Source: UBA5177 sp002413265 | GTDB lineage: Bacteria > Chloroflexota > UBA5177 | Length of the DNA: 19,379 bases | Reading direction: 5' to 3' | Assembly (NCBI GenBank): GCA_036752825.1 | Contig: DAIORV010000035.1 | Span: 1 to 19,379 of the forward strand | In this document: positions 13,115-19,379 of the stretch, piece after piece | Layout of the letters: every line of letters starts with the position of its first letter | Position numbering within the stretch: the first letter of the stretch is position 1 | The notes under the pieces: generated by a model | Databases searched by the model: none | Told to the model about the DNA's origin: nothing | What the model saw: the letters and a program-made list of their open reading frames with translations, nothing else | Made by a program: the position numbers and the translations under genes

Positions 13115-14287
13115 TCATCTTGGTGCTTGGATCCGGTCGATCTCGGCCATCAAGCCGTCCACGTCTTCCTCAGTGTTGAAAAAGTGGGGAGATATCCGGA
13201 GCAGACCGGGGCGGTAGTCGACTGTGAAGCCCCGCGTCTTGAGGTCTTCGACCGTCTCGTTCGGCCGCTCGAGCCGGAGCATCACGACACCGCCGCGCTC
13301 ACCCGCGTCTTCGGGTGACACGATCTGATATCCCGACCCGCGTGCCAGCTGAATTACCCGATCGGTAAGCGACTGAATGCGCCCGTAGATGCGTTCGGGT
13401 GACACCTCGAGGATCATGTCCATCCCTGCCACCCCTGAGTACGCGGTTGGCACGGAAGGAGTCCCCATCTCGAAACGGTCTGCGGTTGTCGCGGGCTCGA
13501 AGTTCAAGGTATCGAAGGCGAACTGATCTCGAGATGCAAACCAGCCCGTTGCGGACGGCCGCAATTCAGCGAGAAGTTCCGCACGCACGTAGATGAAAGT
13601 GAGGCCGGGTCCGCCCAAAAGCCATTTCAGGACGCCTCCGACGTAAAAGTCCACTCCCAGCGCCTTCACGTCGACCGGAAAAACTCCGACCGAGTGGTAG
13701 CCATCGACCAGGACTTTGGCTCCGCTCTCGTGTGCGAGATCGGAGATTTCGCGAATGGGTTGTATGGCCCCGGTGGCGTAGAAGGCATGCGACGTGGCGA
13801 CCAGCTCCACGCTCTCGTCCACCGCCTCTTGATATGCCTCCAACGGTACGCGGATCTGGTCGTCTGACCGCGCGAAGCGCACTTCGGCCCCGCTCCGCTG
13901 CCTCGCGAGCCACTGATACGCGATCGTCGGAAAGTCTAGCTCTGCACAAACCACCGCCGGGCGGTCATCGTATGAGAAGCAGCTGGCGATGGTTGAGAGC
14001 GCCGATGATATGGAGTGGCTAACGGTGACTTCGTGCGGTTGCGCACCGATGAGACGCGCAAACCGCTGTTTTGCTTCGTCCAGCTTGGGCATCCACAGTT
14101 GCCACCATGCCGGCGCCCCGCGCGCCGACCAATCCTCCTGATACTGGAGTAATGCTGCTTCCGCGCGTCGGCTGGGCGGACCCAGGGAGCAGCTGTTCAA
14201 GTAAACCGTGTGATCGAAGATCCGAAATTCGGACCGATATGCGGCGGCTTCCTCCTCAGAGATCGGTCGAATAGCGGTCTCAGTCAC
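13115..14287 (-). CDS. Class-V aminotransferase-fold PLP-dependent enzyme
   Basis: This 390-residue fold-type I PLP enzyme belongs to the cysteine desulfurase / kynureninase / isopenicillin-N-epimerase superfamily. Visible signs are YLNSCSLGPPSRR at the start, TVSHSISSAL (phosphate-binding region, 88-97), ATSHAFYATGAIQPIREI, Asp195 and His198 in VLVDGYHSVG, and Lys221 in GGVLKWLLGGPGLTF as the Schiff-base lysine. The KWLLGGPG motif resembles kynureninase and epimerase relatives more than the desulfurases, and no desulfurase active-site Cys loop is evident. The substrate is unknown. It starts at GTG 14287 with AGGAG about 8 bases upstream, divergent from the receiver-like gene across 48 bases. 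Confidence 0.88.
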   Translation of the reverse strand: MTETAIRPISEEEAAAYRSEFRIFDHTVYLNSCSLGPPSRRAEAALLQYQEDWSARGAPAWWQLWMPKLDEAKQRFARLIGAQPHEVTVSHSISSALSTIASCFSYDDRPAVVCAELDFPTIAYQWLARQRSGAEVRFARSDDQIRVPLEAYQEAVDESVELVATSHAFYATGAIQPIREISDLAHESGAKVLVDGYHSVGVFPVDVKALGVDFYVGGVLKWLLGGPGLTFIYVRAELLAELRPSATGWFASRDQFAFDTLNFEPATTADRFEMGTPSVPTAYSGVAGMDMILEVSPERIYGRIQSLTDRVIQLARGSGYQIVSPEDAGERGGVVMLRLERPNETVEDLKTRGFTVDYRPGLLRISPHFFNTEEDVDGLMAEIDRIQAPR

Positions 14288-14335
14288 GTGGCTTCTCCTA
14301 CGCCCCCGCCTGGACTCAGAATAGTACAGTGGACG

Positions 14336-14692
14336 GTGATTGACGTTCTCGCCGTGTCTACGGATCTATTCTTCGCGTCGCGCATTCAATCAGCTGCCAG
14401 GGCCGCCGGACGCTCTGTCCGATTTGTCTCTTCGCTCGAAGCAGCAGCAGGTCTGAGATGCAGACTGGCCCTCGTGGATCTCGACGCAGCCATCGACGTG
14501 CCGGCAATCATCGCACTACTGAAATCAAATGGGGCCGAAACTGTGGTCGCTTTCGGGCCGCATCTCGACACTCAGGCCCGCAAAGTTGCTCGTGCCGCGG
14601 GAGCAGACAGAGTTCTCGCCAAGTCAAAGTTCGTGGTGGAGCTTCCACGACTGCTCATGGCCACCTCGGGTCGAACAGTGGCGCGAGAGTGA
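14336..14692 (+). CDS. Receiver-like (response-regulator fold) protein
   Basis: The 118-residue protein alternates strands and helices like a CheY-type domain: VLAVSTDLFFASRIQSAARA, VRFVSSLEAAAG, LALVDLDAAIDVPAIIALL, TVVAFGPHLDTQARKVARAA and GADRVLAKSKFVVELPRLL. The Asp in LVDLD is at the phosphorylation position and the Lys in AKSKF is near the conserved Lys, but the N-terminal acidic pair is missing, so it may be a pseudo-receiver. No kinase or output domain is attached. The start at GTG 14336 is inferred from where the fold begins; the Shine-Dalgarno is weak and a slightly earlier start is possible. Its stop overlaps the NUDIX start by four bases (GTGA), so the two are translationally coupled. 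Confidence 0.65.
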   Translation: MIDVLAVSTDLFFASRIQSAARAAGRSVRFVSSLEAAAGLRCRLALVDLDAAIDVPAIIALLKSNGAETVVAFGPHLDTQARKVARAAGADRVLAKSKFVVELPRLLMATSGRTVARE

Positions 14693-15168
14693 CGAAACGC
14701 TGGCGTTACAATCTTCTTCGCTGGCTGGGACGTGCAGTAACTCGGACCGCTGCTGCCATCACCCTTGAGCAAATGCCGCCATTTGTTTCGGCATCGGCAG
14801 TGGTCGTGCAGGACGGCCGGATCCTCGCAGTTGTTGATGCCATACTCGGTGAGCCCATCTTGCCGGGCGGCCACCTCACCTGGCGTGAATCACCCGAGGA
14901 AGGCTGCAAGCGGGAGGTCCGCGAGGAGACTGGACTCATCGTCGAGTTGGATGGTCTGACGGGAGTGTATTCAGGACGGGAACGTGCAGGTGAACTGGGA
15001 ATCGTCCGTCTTGTCTATCGAGGGCATACAACCGGCGGCACCCTGAGATCGTCAGCCGAAGGCGATGCTCTCTGGATGCCCGAGGAGGACTTTAGTCGCC
15101 GGTCGAGTCGGGACGGACCCATCCTGCGGGAGACGATGGATCTCGTGCCACATCCTGACTTGCGGTGA
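14689..15168 (+). CDS. NUDIX hydrolase
   Basis: This 159-residue protein carries a complete NUDIX box: Gly61, five residues, Glu67, seven residues, then REVREETGL (75-83). This loop-helix-loop binds Mg2+ and cleaves nucleoside diphosphates linked to another group. Flanking strands are SASAVVVQDGRILAVVDA, EPILPGGHLTW and GIVRLVYRGHTTGG. The N-terminal 30 residues are basic with Trp, and precede the core. It may clean damaged nucleotides or hydrolyse a coenzyme; the exact substrate is not visible. GTG 14689 is part of a GTGA overlap with the receiver-like gene. The final 77 bases overlap the 3' end of the DinB-like gene on the other strand. Confidence 0.88.
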   Translation: MTKRWRYNLLRWLGRAVTRTAAAITLEQMPPFVSASAVVVQDGRILAVVDAILGEPILPGGHLTWRESPEEGCKREVREETGLIVELDGLTGVYSGRERAGELGIVRLVYRGHTTGGTLRSSAEGDALWMPEEDFSRRSSRDGPILRETMDLVPHPDLR

Positions 15169-15667
15169 GAGGCTCGTCAAGATCCGGGCCGCTGCCTGTC
15201 TCGTAAAATTGCTTCCGACACTCTGCCAGACTCGTCGTGTGCCGTCTATCCTCAGCCACGTGCTGCCTCACGAGGTCGAGCAGCCCGGCGGGCCAGCTTT
15301 CTCCCGCTTGTTCCAGAATGGCGATGGTCTGGGCCCGGTTGTGTTCGAAATCGTTTTGATCCTCGGGCTCTTCATCAACCTCTTCGCTTAGCGGAAGTGG
15401 CACCACTTCTTCAGCCGGCTTGAGGGTCGACGTATCGATGCCGAGGGTCTGAGCGTACCTCTCCTGGTACTCGTCCTCGGATCGGGTCATCTCAGCAACA
15501 ATGTCCGCTACGCTGCGATCGTCACACTTGGCGGTCTTGCGCGTCTCTTCATCCAGATCTCCGATCTGGACGTGCATCTGGCCGAGTGTGTATTTGAGCT
15601 CGGTTAGCAGAAATGTCGCCTCCGAGATCGTTTCGCTTACAGTGTCGGTTGGTACTTGTGTATCCAA
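15092..15667 (-). CDS. DinB-like four-helix protein
   Basis: The 191-residue protein is helical: SETISEATFLLTELKYTLGQ, RSVADIVAEMTRSEDEYQER, an acidic Glu/Asp/Pro-rich linker (about 85-110), FEHNRAQTIAILEQAG and LLDLVRQHVAEDRRHTTSLA. This matches DinB/DUF664-type four-helix bundles, some of which are metal-dependent thiol transferases. The usual first metal His is replaced in AEMTRSEDE, so the metal site may be incomplete. The start is taken as TTG 15667 because AGGGAG lies 8 bases upstream; GTG 15676 would sit directly on the Shine-Dalgarno. It diverges from the next gene with 30 bases between the starts. Its C-terminal tail (about 30 residues, Asp/Pro/Ser-rich) is encoded in DNA that overlaps the NUDIX gene. 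Confidence 0.6.
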   Translation of the reverse strand: MDTQVPTDTVSETISEATFLLTELKYTLGQMHVQIGDLDEETRKTAKCDDRSVADIVAEMTRSEDEYQERYAQTLGIDTSTLKPAEEVVPLPLSEEVDEEPEDQNDFEHNRAQTIAILEQAGESWPAGLLDLVRQHVAEDRRHTTSLAECRKQFYETGSGPDLDEPLTASQDVARDPSSPAGWVRPDSTGD

Positions 15668-15697
15668 GACGCACACTCCCTTTCACCGGAGACTGCA

Positions 15698-16462
15698 GTG
15701 AGATTGATGACGCTGAACATTTGGAACTACAACAAGCCGTGGAAAGAGCGCAGGCGCATCATCTCTGAATTGATTATGCACGCTGACCCGGATGTAGTCT
15801 GCTTGCAAGAAACCCGCCACGATTTTCGCTTCGAAGGGGGACTGGGCCAGGGGGAGCAGATCGCTGCCCTCACCGAGCGGCACGCCACAAGCCGGGCGGC
15901 TCAGGTGTACTGGCCGTTCCCGAGACTGGACGAGGGGCTGACGACCCTAACTCGCGTGTCGCCTGAACGCGTGATGATCGAGGAGCTCTCGCAGGTTCCA
16001 GACGAGCGCGCCGACGAGAACCGGCGAGTATGTCTGGGAGTAACCGTGGCCGAGGGCGGCTCAGAGATCGATGTCTTCAATACGCATTTTTCCCTGGGTG
16101 AACGTGCGCGTCTACTCAATGCTTGCGAGACTTTTTCCTTCATCTCCACGCAGGCTGCCCGTCCGGCGCTGCTCTTCGGCGACCTTAATTGCAGACCGGA
16201 TACGGATCCGATCCGCTTCCTGCGCGGGGAGATTGAAGTAGACGGGGCCACCGGCGACCTCGTGGACTGCTGGACGGAAGCGAATCCCGCAGACGCAGGC
16301 TTCACCTTCGCGAGCTTCAACCCCTACCACCGCATAGACTACGCTCTCTCGCGCAACCTGGCTGGGAGAGTACGGCGAGCGGAGATTGTGGGGCAGGAGG
16401 CTTCGGCCGGCATCTACGCGTCGGACCACCTCGGCATCCTGATCGAAGTCGGCCTCTCGTAA
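15698..16462 (+). CDS. Endonuclease/exonuclease/phosphatase family protein
   Basis: This 254-residue metal-dependent phosphoesterase belongs to the DNase I/ExoIII/Mg-sphingomyelinase superfamily. All core motifs are visible: MTLNIWN with Asn7, CLQETR with Glu38, FNTHFSLGERAR with His130, LLFGDLNCRPDTDP with Asp162 and Asn164, RIDYALS with Asp214, and ASDHLGILIEV with Asp243-His244. No signal peptide is seen, so action is in the cytosol. DNA, RNA-like or phospholipid substrates cannot be told apart by sequence. GTG 15698 has GGAG 6 bases upstream; the open frame continues to an ATG at 15656, but those residues look non-coding and would overlap the divergent gene. Confidence 0.88.
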   Translation: MRLMTLNIWNYNKPWKERRRIISELIMHADPDVVCLQETRHDFRFEGGLGQGEQIAALTERHATSRAAQVYWPFPRLDEGLTTLTRVSPERVMIEELSQVPDERADENRRVCLGVTVAEGGSEIDVFNTHFSLGERARLLNACETFSFISTQAARPALLFGDLNCRPDTDPIRFLRGEIEVDGATGDLVDCWTEANPADAGFTFASFNPYHRIDYALSRNLAGRVRRAEIVGQEASAGIYASDHLGILIEVGLS

Positions 16463-16635
16463 GCGACATCGCCCCGAGTTCTATTAATCTTGAAGTCTCT
16501 GTCGCGGCGTCGACGCGGGCGGAGTCCTGAAGACCCGCGAGTGGGGCGCGCAGTGGGGTTCCGCGATCTGTTCGGCCGGTGCTGCCCACTGGCCGCGGGC
16601 CGCTATGCTGAAAACGTGTGGTGAGGGAGGGCAGT

Positions 16636-18435
16636 ATGAGTGTGGCAGTCGAACTTCCGACCTGGGATATGTCGATTGTTTTTCCAGGCCTGGAGTCGCC
16701 CGAATTCGAAGCTGAGTACAGCTCGGTCATTTCAGAGATCGATCGGCTGGCAGAGTACCTCGAACGCCACGGCATTGGTCGCCGGCAATCGATAACTGTG
16801 GACGATCAAGTCGTTCGCACCTTCGATGAAGTGATCGAGAAGTTCAATGCCCTGGCGGACCGCCTCCAGACCCTCGTCGCGTACGTCGGGGCGTTCGTTA
16901 GCACTGACTCGCGGGACGCGCTGGCCCAGGCAAAACGCAGCGAGCTGCAGCAGCAATATGTGAAGGTCTCGCAGATCAGTACTCGTCTAACGGCATGGAT
17001 CGGATCTCTTGACGTCGAGGCACTGATCAAGAGGTCACGGCGAGCTGCTGATCACGCATTTATGCTGCGACGCACCAAGATGCTTTCCGAACACCTGATG
17101 GAGCCCGCGCTCGAGGACCTGGCAGCTGAGCTGGAGGTCGTTGCTGGGTCCGCGTGGTCAAGGCTCCACAACGATATCACCTCGCAGATCATGGTGCCCT
17201 TCGAGCAGGACGGTCAGCCGGAAGAGGTTCCAATGACCGTGATTCGCAACTTTGCCTACAATCCTGATCGTGATATTCGCCGCCGAGCGCATGAGGCCGA
17301 GCTTTCCGCCTGGAAGCGCGTTGACGTTCCGCTGGCCGCCGCCATCAACAGCATCAAGGGAGAGACCAATCTGCTCGGTAAGCACCGACAGTGGTCGTCG
17401 CCGCTCGACATGGCCGTCTTCGGCAACAACATAGACAGGGAAACGCTGGACGCCATGATGGAAGCAGCCCGCCGCTCCTTCCCCGATTTCCGAAGGTATC
17501 TGCATGCCAAAGCTCGCGTCCTCGGTGTAGGGGCCTGCGCTTGGTACGACATTTTTGCTCCCCTCGGTGAGTCGTCGAGCAGCTGGGACTTTTTCGCGGG
17601 TCGAGATTTCCTGGTCGAGCAGTTTCGGTCGTACTCGGAGCGGCTTTCGGGCTTTGTTGACCGCGCATTTCGAGAGAATTGGATAGATGCGGGTCCCCGG
17701 CCCGGAAAGGTCGGCGGCGCCTTCTGCATGGGTCTTCGCGCGGACGAGTCGCGCGTTCTTGCCAATTTCGTGCCTTCTTACGATGGGGTTAGCACTCTGG
17801 CGCACGAGCTTGGTCACGCCTATCACAACTTCTGCAAGGCAAACCGAACTGCACTTCAGAAGCGTACGCCGATGACCCTAGCTGAGACCGCCAGCATATT
17901 CTGTGAAACGATCATCCAGGGCGCAGCTATGCGCCGAGCCGATGAGGCGGAGCAAATCGCCATCCTCGAGATGTCCCTTCAGAATGCCTGTCAGCTGGTC
18001 GTGGACATTTCCAGCCGGTTCTTGTTTGAAACGAGGCTGTTTGAACGGCGAGAAGCGCGCGAGCTCTCGATCGAGGAGCTGTGCGAGTTGATGCTCGAGG
18101 CCCAGCGCGAGACCTACGGAGACGGGCTGGATTCAGCGCAGCTCCATCCGTACATGTGGGCCGTGAAGAGTCACTACTACGGTGCTAACTACTACAACTT
18201 CCCGTACATGTTCGGTTTCCTTTTCGGCCTGGGGCTTTACGCCCAATACGAGCGCGATCCCGAGAAATTTAAGGCCGGATATGACGACTTGCTGGCCGAC
18301 ACGGGAATGGCCGACGCCGAAACGCTGGCCGCCCGCTTCGATATCGACGTGCACTCCTTGGATTTCTGGTCCTCCAGTTTGGATGTGACGAGGCGAGACA
18401 TTTCACGTTTCGAGCAGCTGGTCGGAGCTGCTTAG
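16636..18435 (+). CDS. pepF: M3B-family oligoendopeptidase F
   Basis: This 599-residue zinc metallopeptidase cleaves short oligopeptides in the cytosol. The catalytic motif HELGH (His390, Glu391, His394) lies in STLAHELGHAYHNF, and the third zinc ligand Glu417 lies in MTLAETASIFCE, 23 residues downstream of the motif. The long N-terminal helical part and the C-terminal YYGANYYNFPYMFGFLFGLG segment are typical of the PepF clade. Length is normal. ATG 16636 is chosen because GAGGGAGGG precedes it; GTG 16618 is an in-frame alternative. A TATGCT at 16604-16609 could be a -10 but lacks a good -35. Upstream 16463-16635 holds no gene I can support. The stop overlaps the next gene's GTG by one base. 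Confidence 0.93.
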   Translation: MSVAVELPTWDMSIVFPGLESPEFEAEYSSVISEIDRLAEYLERHGIGRRQSITVDDQVVRTFDEVIEKFNALADRLQTLVAYVGAFVSTDSRDALAQAKRSELQQQYVKVSQISTRLTAWIGSLDVEALIKRSRRAADHAFMLRRTKMLSEHLMEPALEDLAAELEVVAGSAWSRLHNDITSQIMVPFEQDGQPEEVPMTVIRNFAYNPDRDIRRRAHEAELSAWKRVDVPLAAAINSIKGETNLLGKHRQWSSPLDMAVFGNNIDRETLDAMMEAARRSFPDFRRYLHAKARVLGVGACAWYDIFAPLGESSSSWDFFAGRDFLVEQFRSYSERLSGFVDRAFRENWIDAGPRPGKVGGAFCMGLRADESRVLANFVPSYDGVSTLAHELGHAYHNFCKANRTALQKRTPMTLAETASIFCETIIQGAAMRRADEAEQIAILEMSLQNACQLVVDISSRFLFETRLFERREARELSIEELCELMLEAQRETYGDGLDSAQLHPYMWAVKSHYYGANYYNFPYMFGFLFGLGLYAQYERDPEKFKAGYDDLLADTGMADAETLAARFDIDVHSLDFWSSSLDVTRRDISRFEQLVGAA

Positions 18436-18734
18436 TGGAGCAAGATCCGTGGTCCGAGACCGTAGAGATCGATCAGGAGCGATGGATCTCTCTTGAATTC
18501 GAGCGCCGGTGGCCCAAGTACGTGGTTAGCTGGCAGCTGCGTCAGCGCAGCGGGGAGGGAGACTTCCCACAGGCCAGAGGCGAGATCGATCAGATGCCGG
18601 CAGCGAACTCTCCCGCAGACACCATTTGGGACTCTCTCCGCCAGCGTGCCATTCAAGCTGCGAACGATGCAGCTGCCGAAAGTCCTGCAGAAACAACCCG
18701 CCCTTCATTCCTGCGGCGTCTTTTTCGCGGCTGA
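18435..18734 (+). CDS. Hypothetical 99-residue protein coupled to pepF
   Basis: I do not recognise it. The N-terminal half is strand-like with many Trp and charged residues (WISLEFERRWPKYVVSWQLR), followed by an acidic/polar middle, a helix (TIWDSLRQRAIQAANDAAAE) and a short basic tail ending FLRRLFRG that could touch membrane or nucleic acid. GTG 18435 shares its first base with the pepF stop, and GGAG lies 8 bases upstream, so the two genes are translationally coupled. It is followed by a 75-base gap before a convergent gene; that gap holds a small CCGC-ctaa-GCGG hairpin without a T-run. Confidence 0.7.
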   Translation: MEQDPWSETVEIDQERWISLEFERRWPKYVVSWQLRQRSGEGDFPQARGEIDQMPAANSPADTIWDSLRQRAIQAANDAAAESPAETTRPSFLRRLFRG

Positions 18735-18809
18735 TCGGCGACCGCCTAAGCGGTATCGAAGGCGCGGCACCTACCAAAGCCGATCCATCCAGCGTCTCGA
18801 GCGGCTCAG

Positions 18810-19379
18810 CTAGCCACTGCGGAACATCCGCTCCCACCATGAGCAGGCCCCGCTGACCCTCTCATCCTGCACGATCTCCGCTCCCAAAGCAGGCAAACGT
18901 TCCTCGACGTCGTCGACGATTGCTTGCGCATTCAGCGCTCGTTCTTTCAGAGATTCCGGCGCGCCGAGATTGAAATCTCGAATAGCGCGGTTGACCTCCG
19001 CTGTCTTAGCTTGGTACTCCCGAAGCAGTGCGTCTCGATCGGAGTTGAACACGATCACATCCTCGATTCGCGCTCTCGATTCCCGCCGCAGCAGCCAAGC
19101 GCGCCGCCGCAGCAGCCTCTCTAGCTTGGGAGCCACAGCGTCCAGAGGTTCGAGCATCTCCTTTCGGCGCTCTATCAAAGGATGAGAGAAGCCCGCCTGT
19201 TTAAGAACCCGTGCGATAAGCCAGTCCGGGTCATCATTCAGTTCTAGAGGTGTGCCATGCATGTGTCGCAAACCGCCCGTCTCCTCTAACTCGCGCATAC
19301 CCCGTTCGGTCGCGTCCTCAACCTGCTGCCACCGTCGACGCATCCGGCTGGAGATGTCCTCATTCCGATCCCGAGGCAT
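18810..19379 (-). CDS. DUF1992 / DnaJC28-conserved-domain protein, possibly partial
   Basis: The visible 189 residues include the DUF1992 pattern: ATERGMRELEETGGLRHMHG, then TPLELNDDPDWLIARVLKQA, then GFSHPLIERRKEM (about residues 22-76). This domain is shared with the eukaryotic DnaJ homologue subfamily C member 28; the bacterial role is unclear. A long helical region follows (LERLLRRRAWLLRRESRARI, then DALLREYQAKTAEVNRAIRDFN), and the chain ends with EERLPALGAEI and a Trp-rich tail. An ATG falls exactly at the window edge (19379), so the gene may begin there or further upstream outside the window. It converges with the 18435 gene. Confidence 0.8.
   Translation of the reverse strand: MPRDRNEDISSRMRRRWQQVEDATERGMRELEETGGLRHMHGTPLELNDDPDWLIARVLKQAGFSHPLIERRKEMLEPLDAVAPKLERLLRRRAWLLRRESRARIEDVIVFNSDRDALLREYQAKTAEVNRAIRDFNLGAPESLKERALNAQAIVDDVEERLPALGAEIVQDERVSGACSWWERMFRSG

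Noticed and set aside
17158..17826. Minus-strand open frame of 222 residues inside pepF
   Set aside because: It covers the conserved part of the peptidase in antisense, with no motif of its own.
1..19379. tRNA, rRNA, CRISPR arrays and insertion-sequence ends
   Set aside because: I looked for cloverleaf-like segments, regularly spaced repeats and terminal inverted repeats with a transposase between them and found none; a covariance-model scan was not possible here.

Overview
The window is a gene-dense stretch of moderately high-GC bacterial chromosome. It contains no rRNA, tRNA, CRISPR array, insertion sequence or phage block that I can see. The gene set suggests a Gram-positive-type or related (Terrabacteria) lineage: RNase J, a family-4-type uracil-DNA glycosylase fragment, a clade-type M3B oligoendopeptidase, a magnesium-chelatase-like AAA ATPase with a VWA partner, a two-domain glyoxalase-like protein, and a GAAC-N4-GTTC LexA-type box. 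GTG and TTG starts are frequent and short overlaps are common. An uncultured Chloroflexota or deep actinobacterial relative would fit, but this is an impression from family content and not a phylogenetic result.

Layout. 1-2005 (+): the end of a uracil-DNA glycosylase, then RNase J. 2006-2481: a short unknown gene on the minus strand, preceded (on the RNase J side) by a perfect TGTGA-N6-TCACA palindrome and a hairpin. 2482-3706 (+): an unknown small protein coupled to a membrane-anchored alpha/beta hydrolase. 3644-3868 (-): a 74-residue unknown protein whose promoter spacer holds a perfect LexA-type box. 4002-6083 (+): a glyoxalase-like protein, an SRPBCC protein and an atypical SDR lacking YxxxK. 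6201-6243: an intrinsic terminator or attenuator. 6264-9650 (+): the AAA ATPase/VWA pair. 9755-11576 (+): an IscA-type Fe-S protein, a glycosidase-like beta-propeller, and a DksA/TraR-like protein with a degenerate zinc site.

11789-13052: a strong promoter drives a short unknown gene that runs into an XRE regulator on the minus strand. The XRE gene diverges from an excisionase-like HTH gene across a 15-bp perfect palindrome. 13115-14287 (-): a class-V aminotransferase-fold enzyme. 14336-15168 (+): a receiver-like protein coupled to a NUDIX hydrolase. 15092-15667 (-): a DinB-like four-helix protein. 15698-16462 (+): an endonuclease/exonuclease/phosphatase-family protein. 16636-18734 (+): M3B peptidase PepF coupled to an unknown protein. 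18810-19379 (-): a DUF1992/DnaJC28-type protein reaching the window edge.

Nothing here assembles into an obvious large novel system. The most interesting items are regulatory: the LexA-type box on an unknown small gene, the CRP-like (or LacI-like) palindrome after RNase J, the XRE/HTH divergent pair with its palindrome, and the terminator placed just before the ATPase ribosome binding site. The AAA/VWA pair is the best candidate for an under-described molecular machine.
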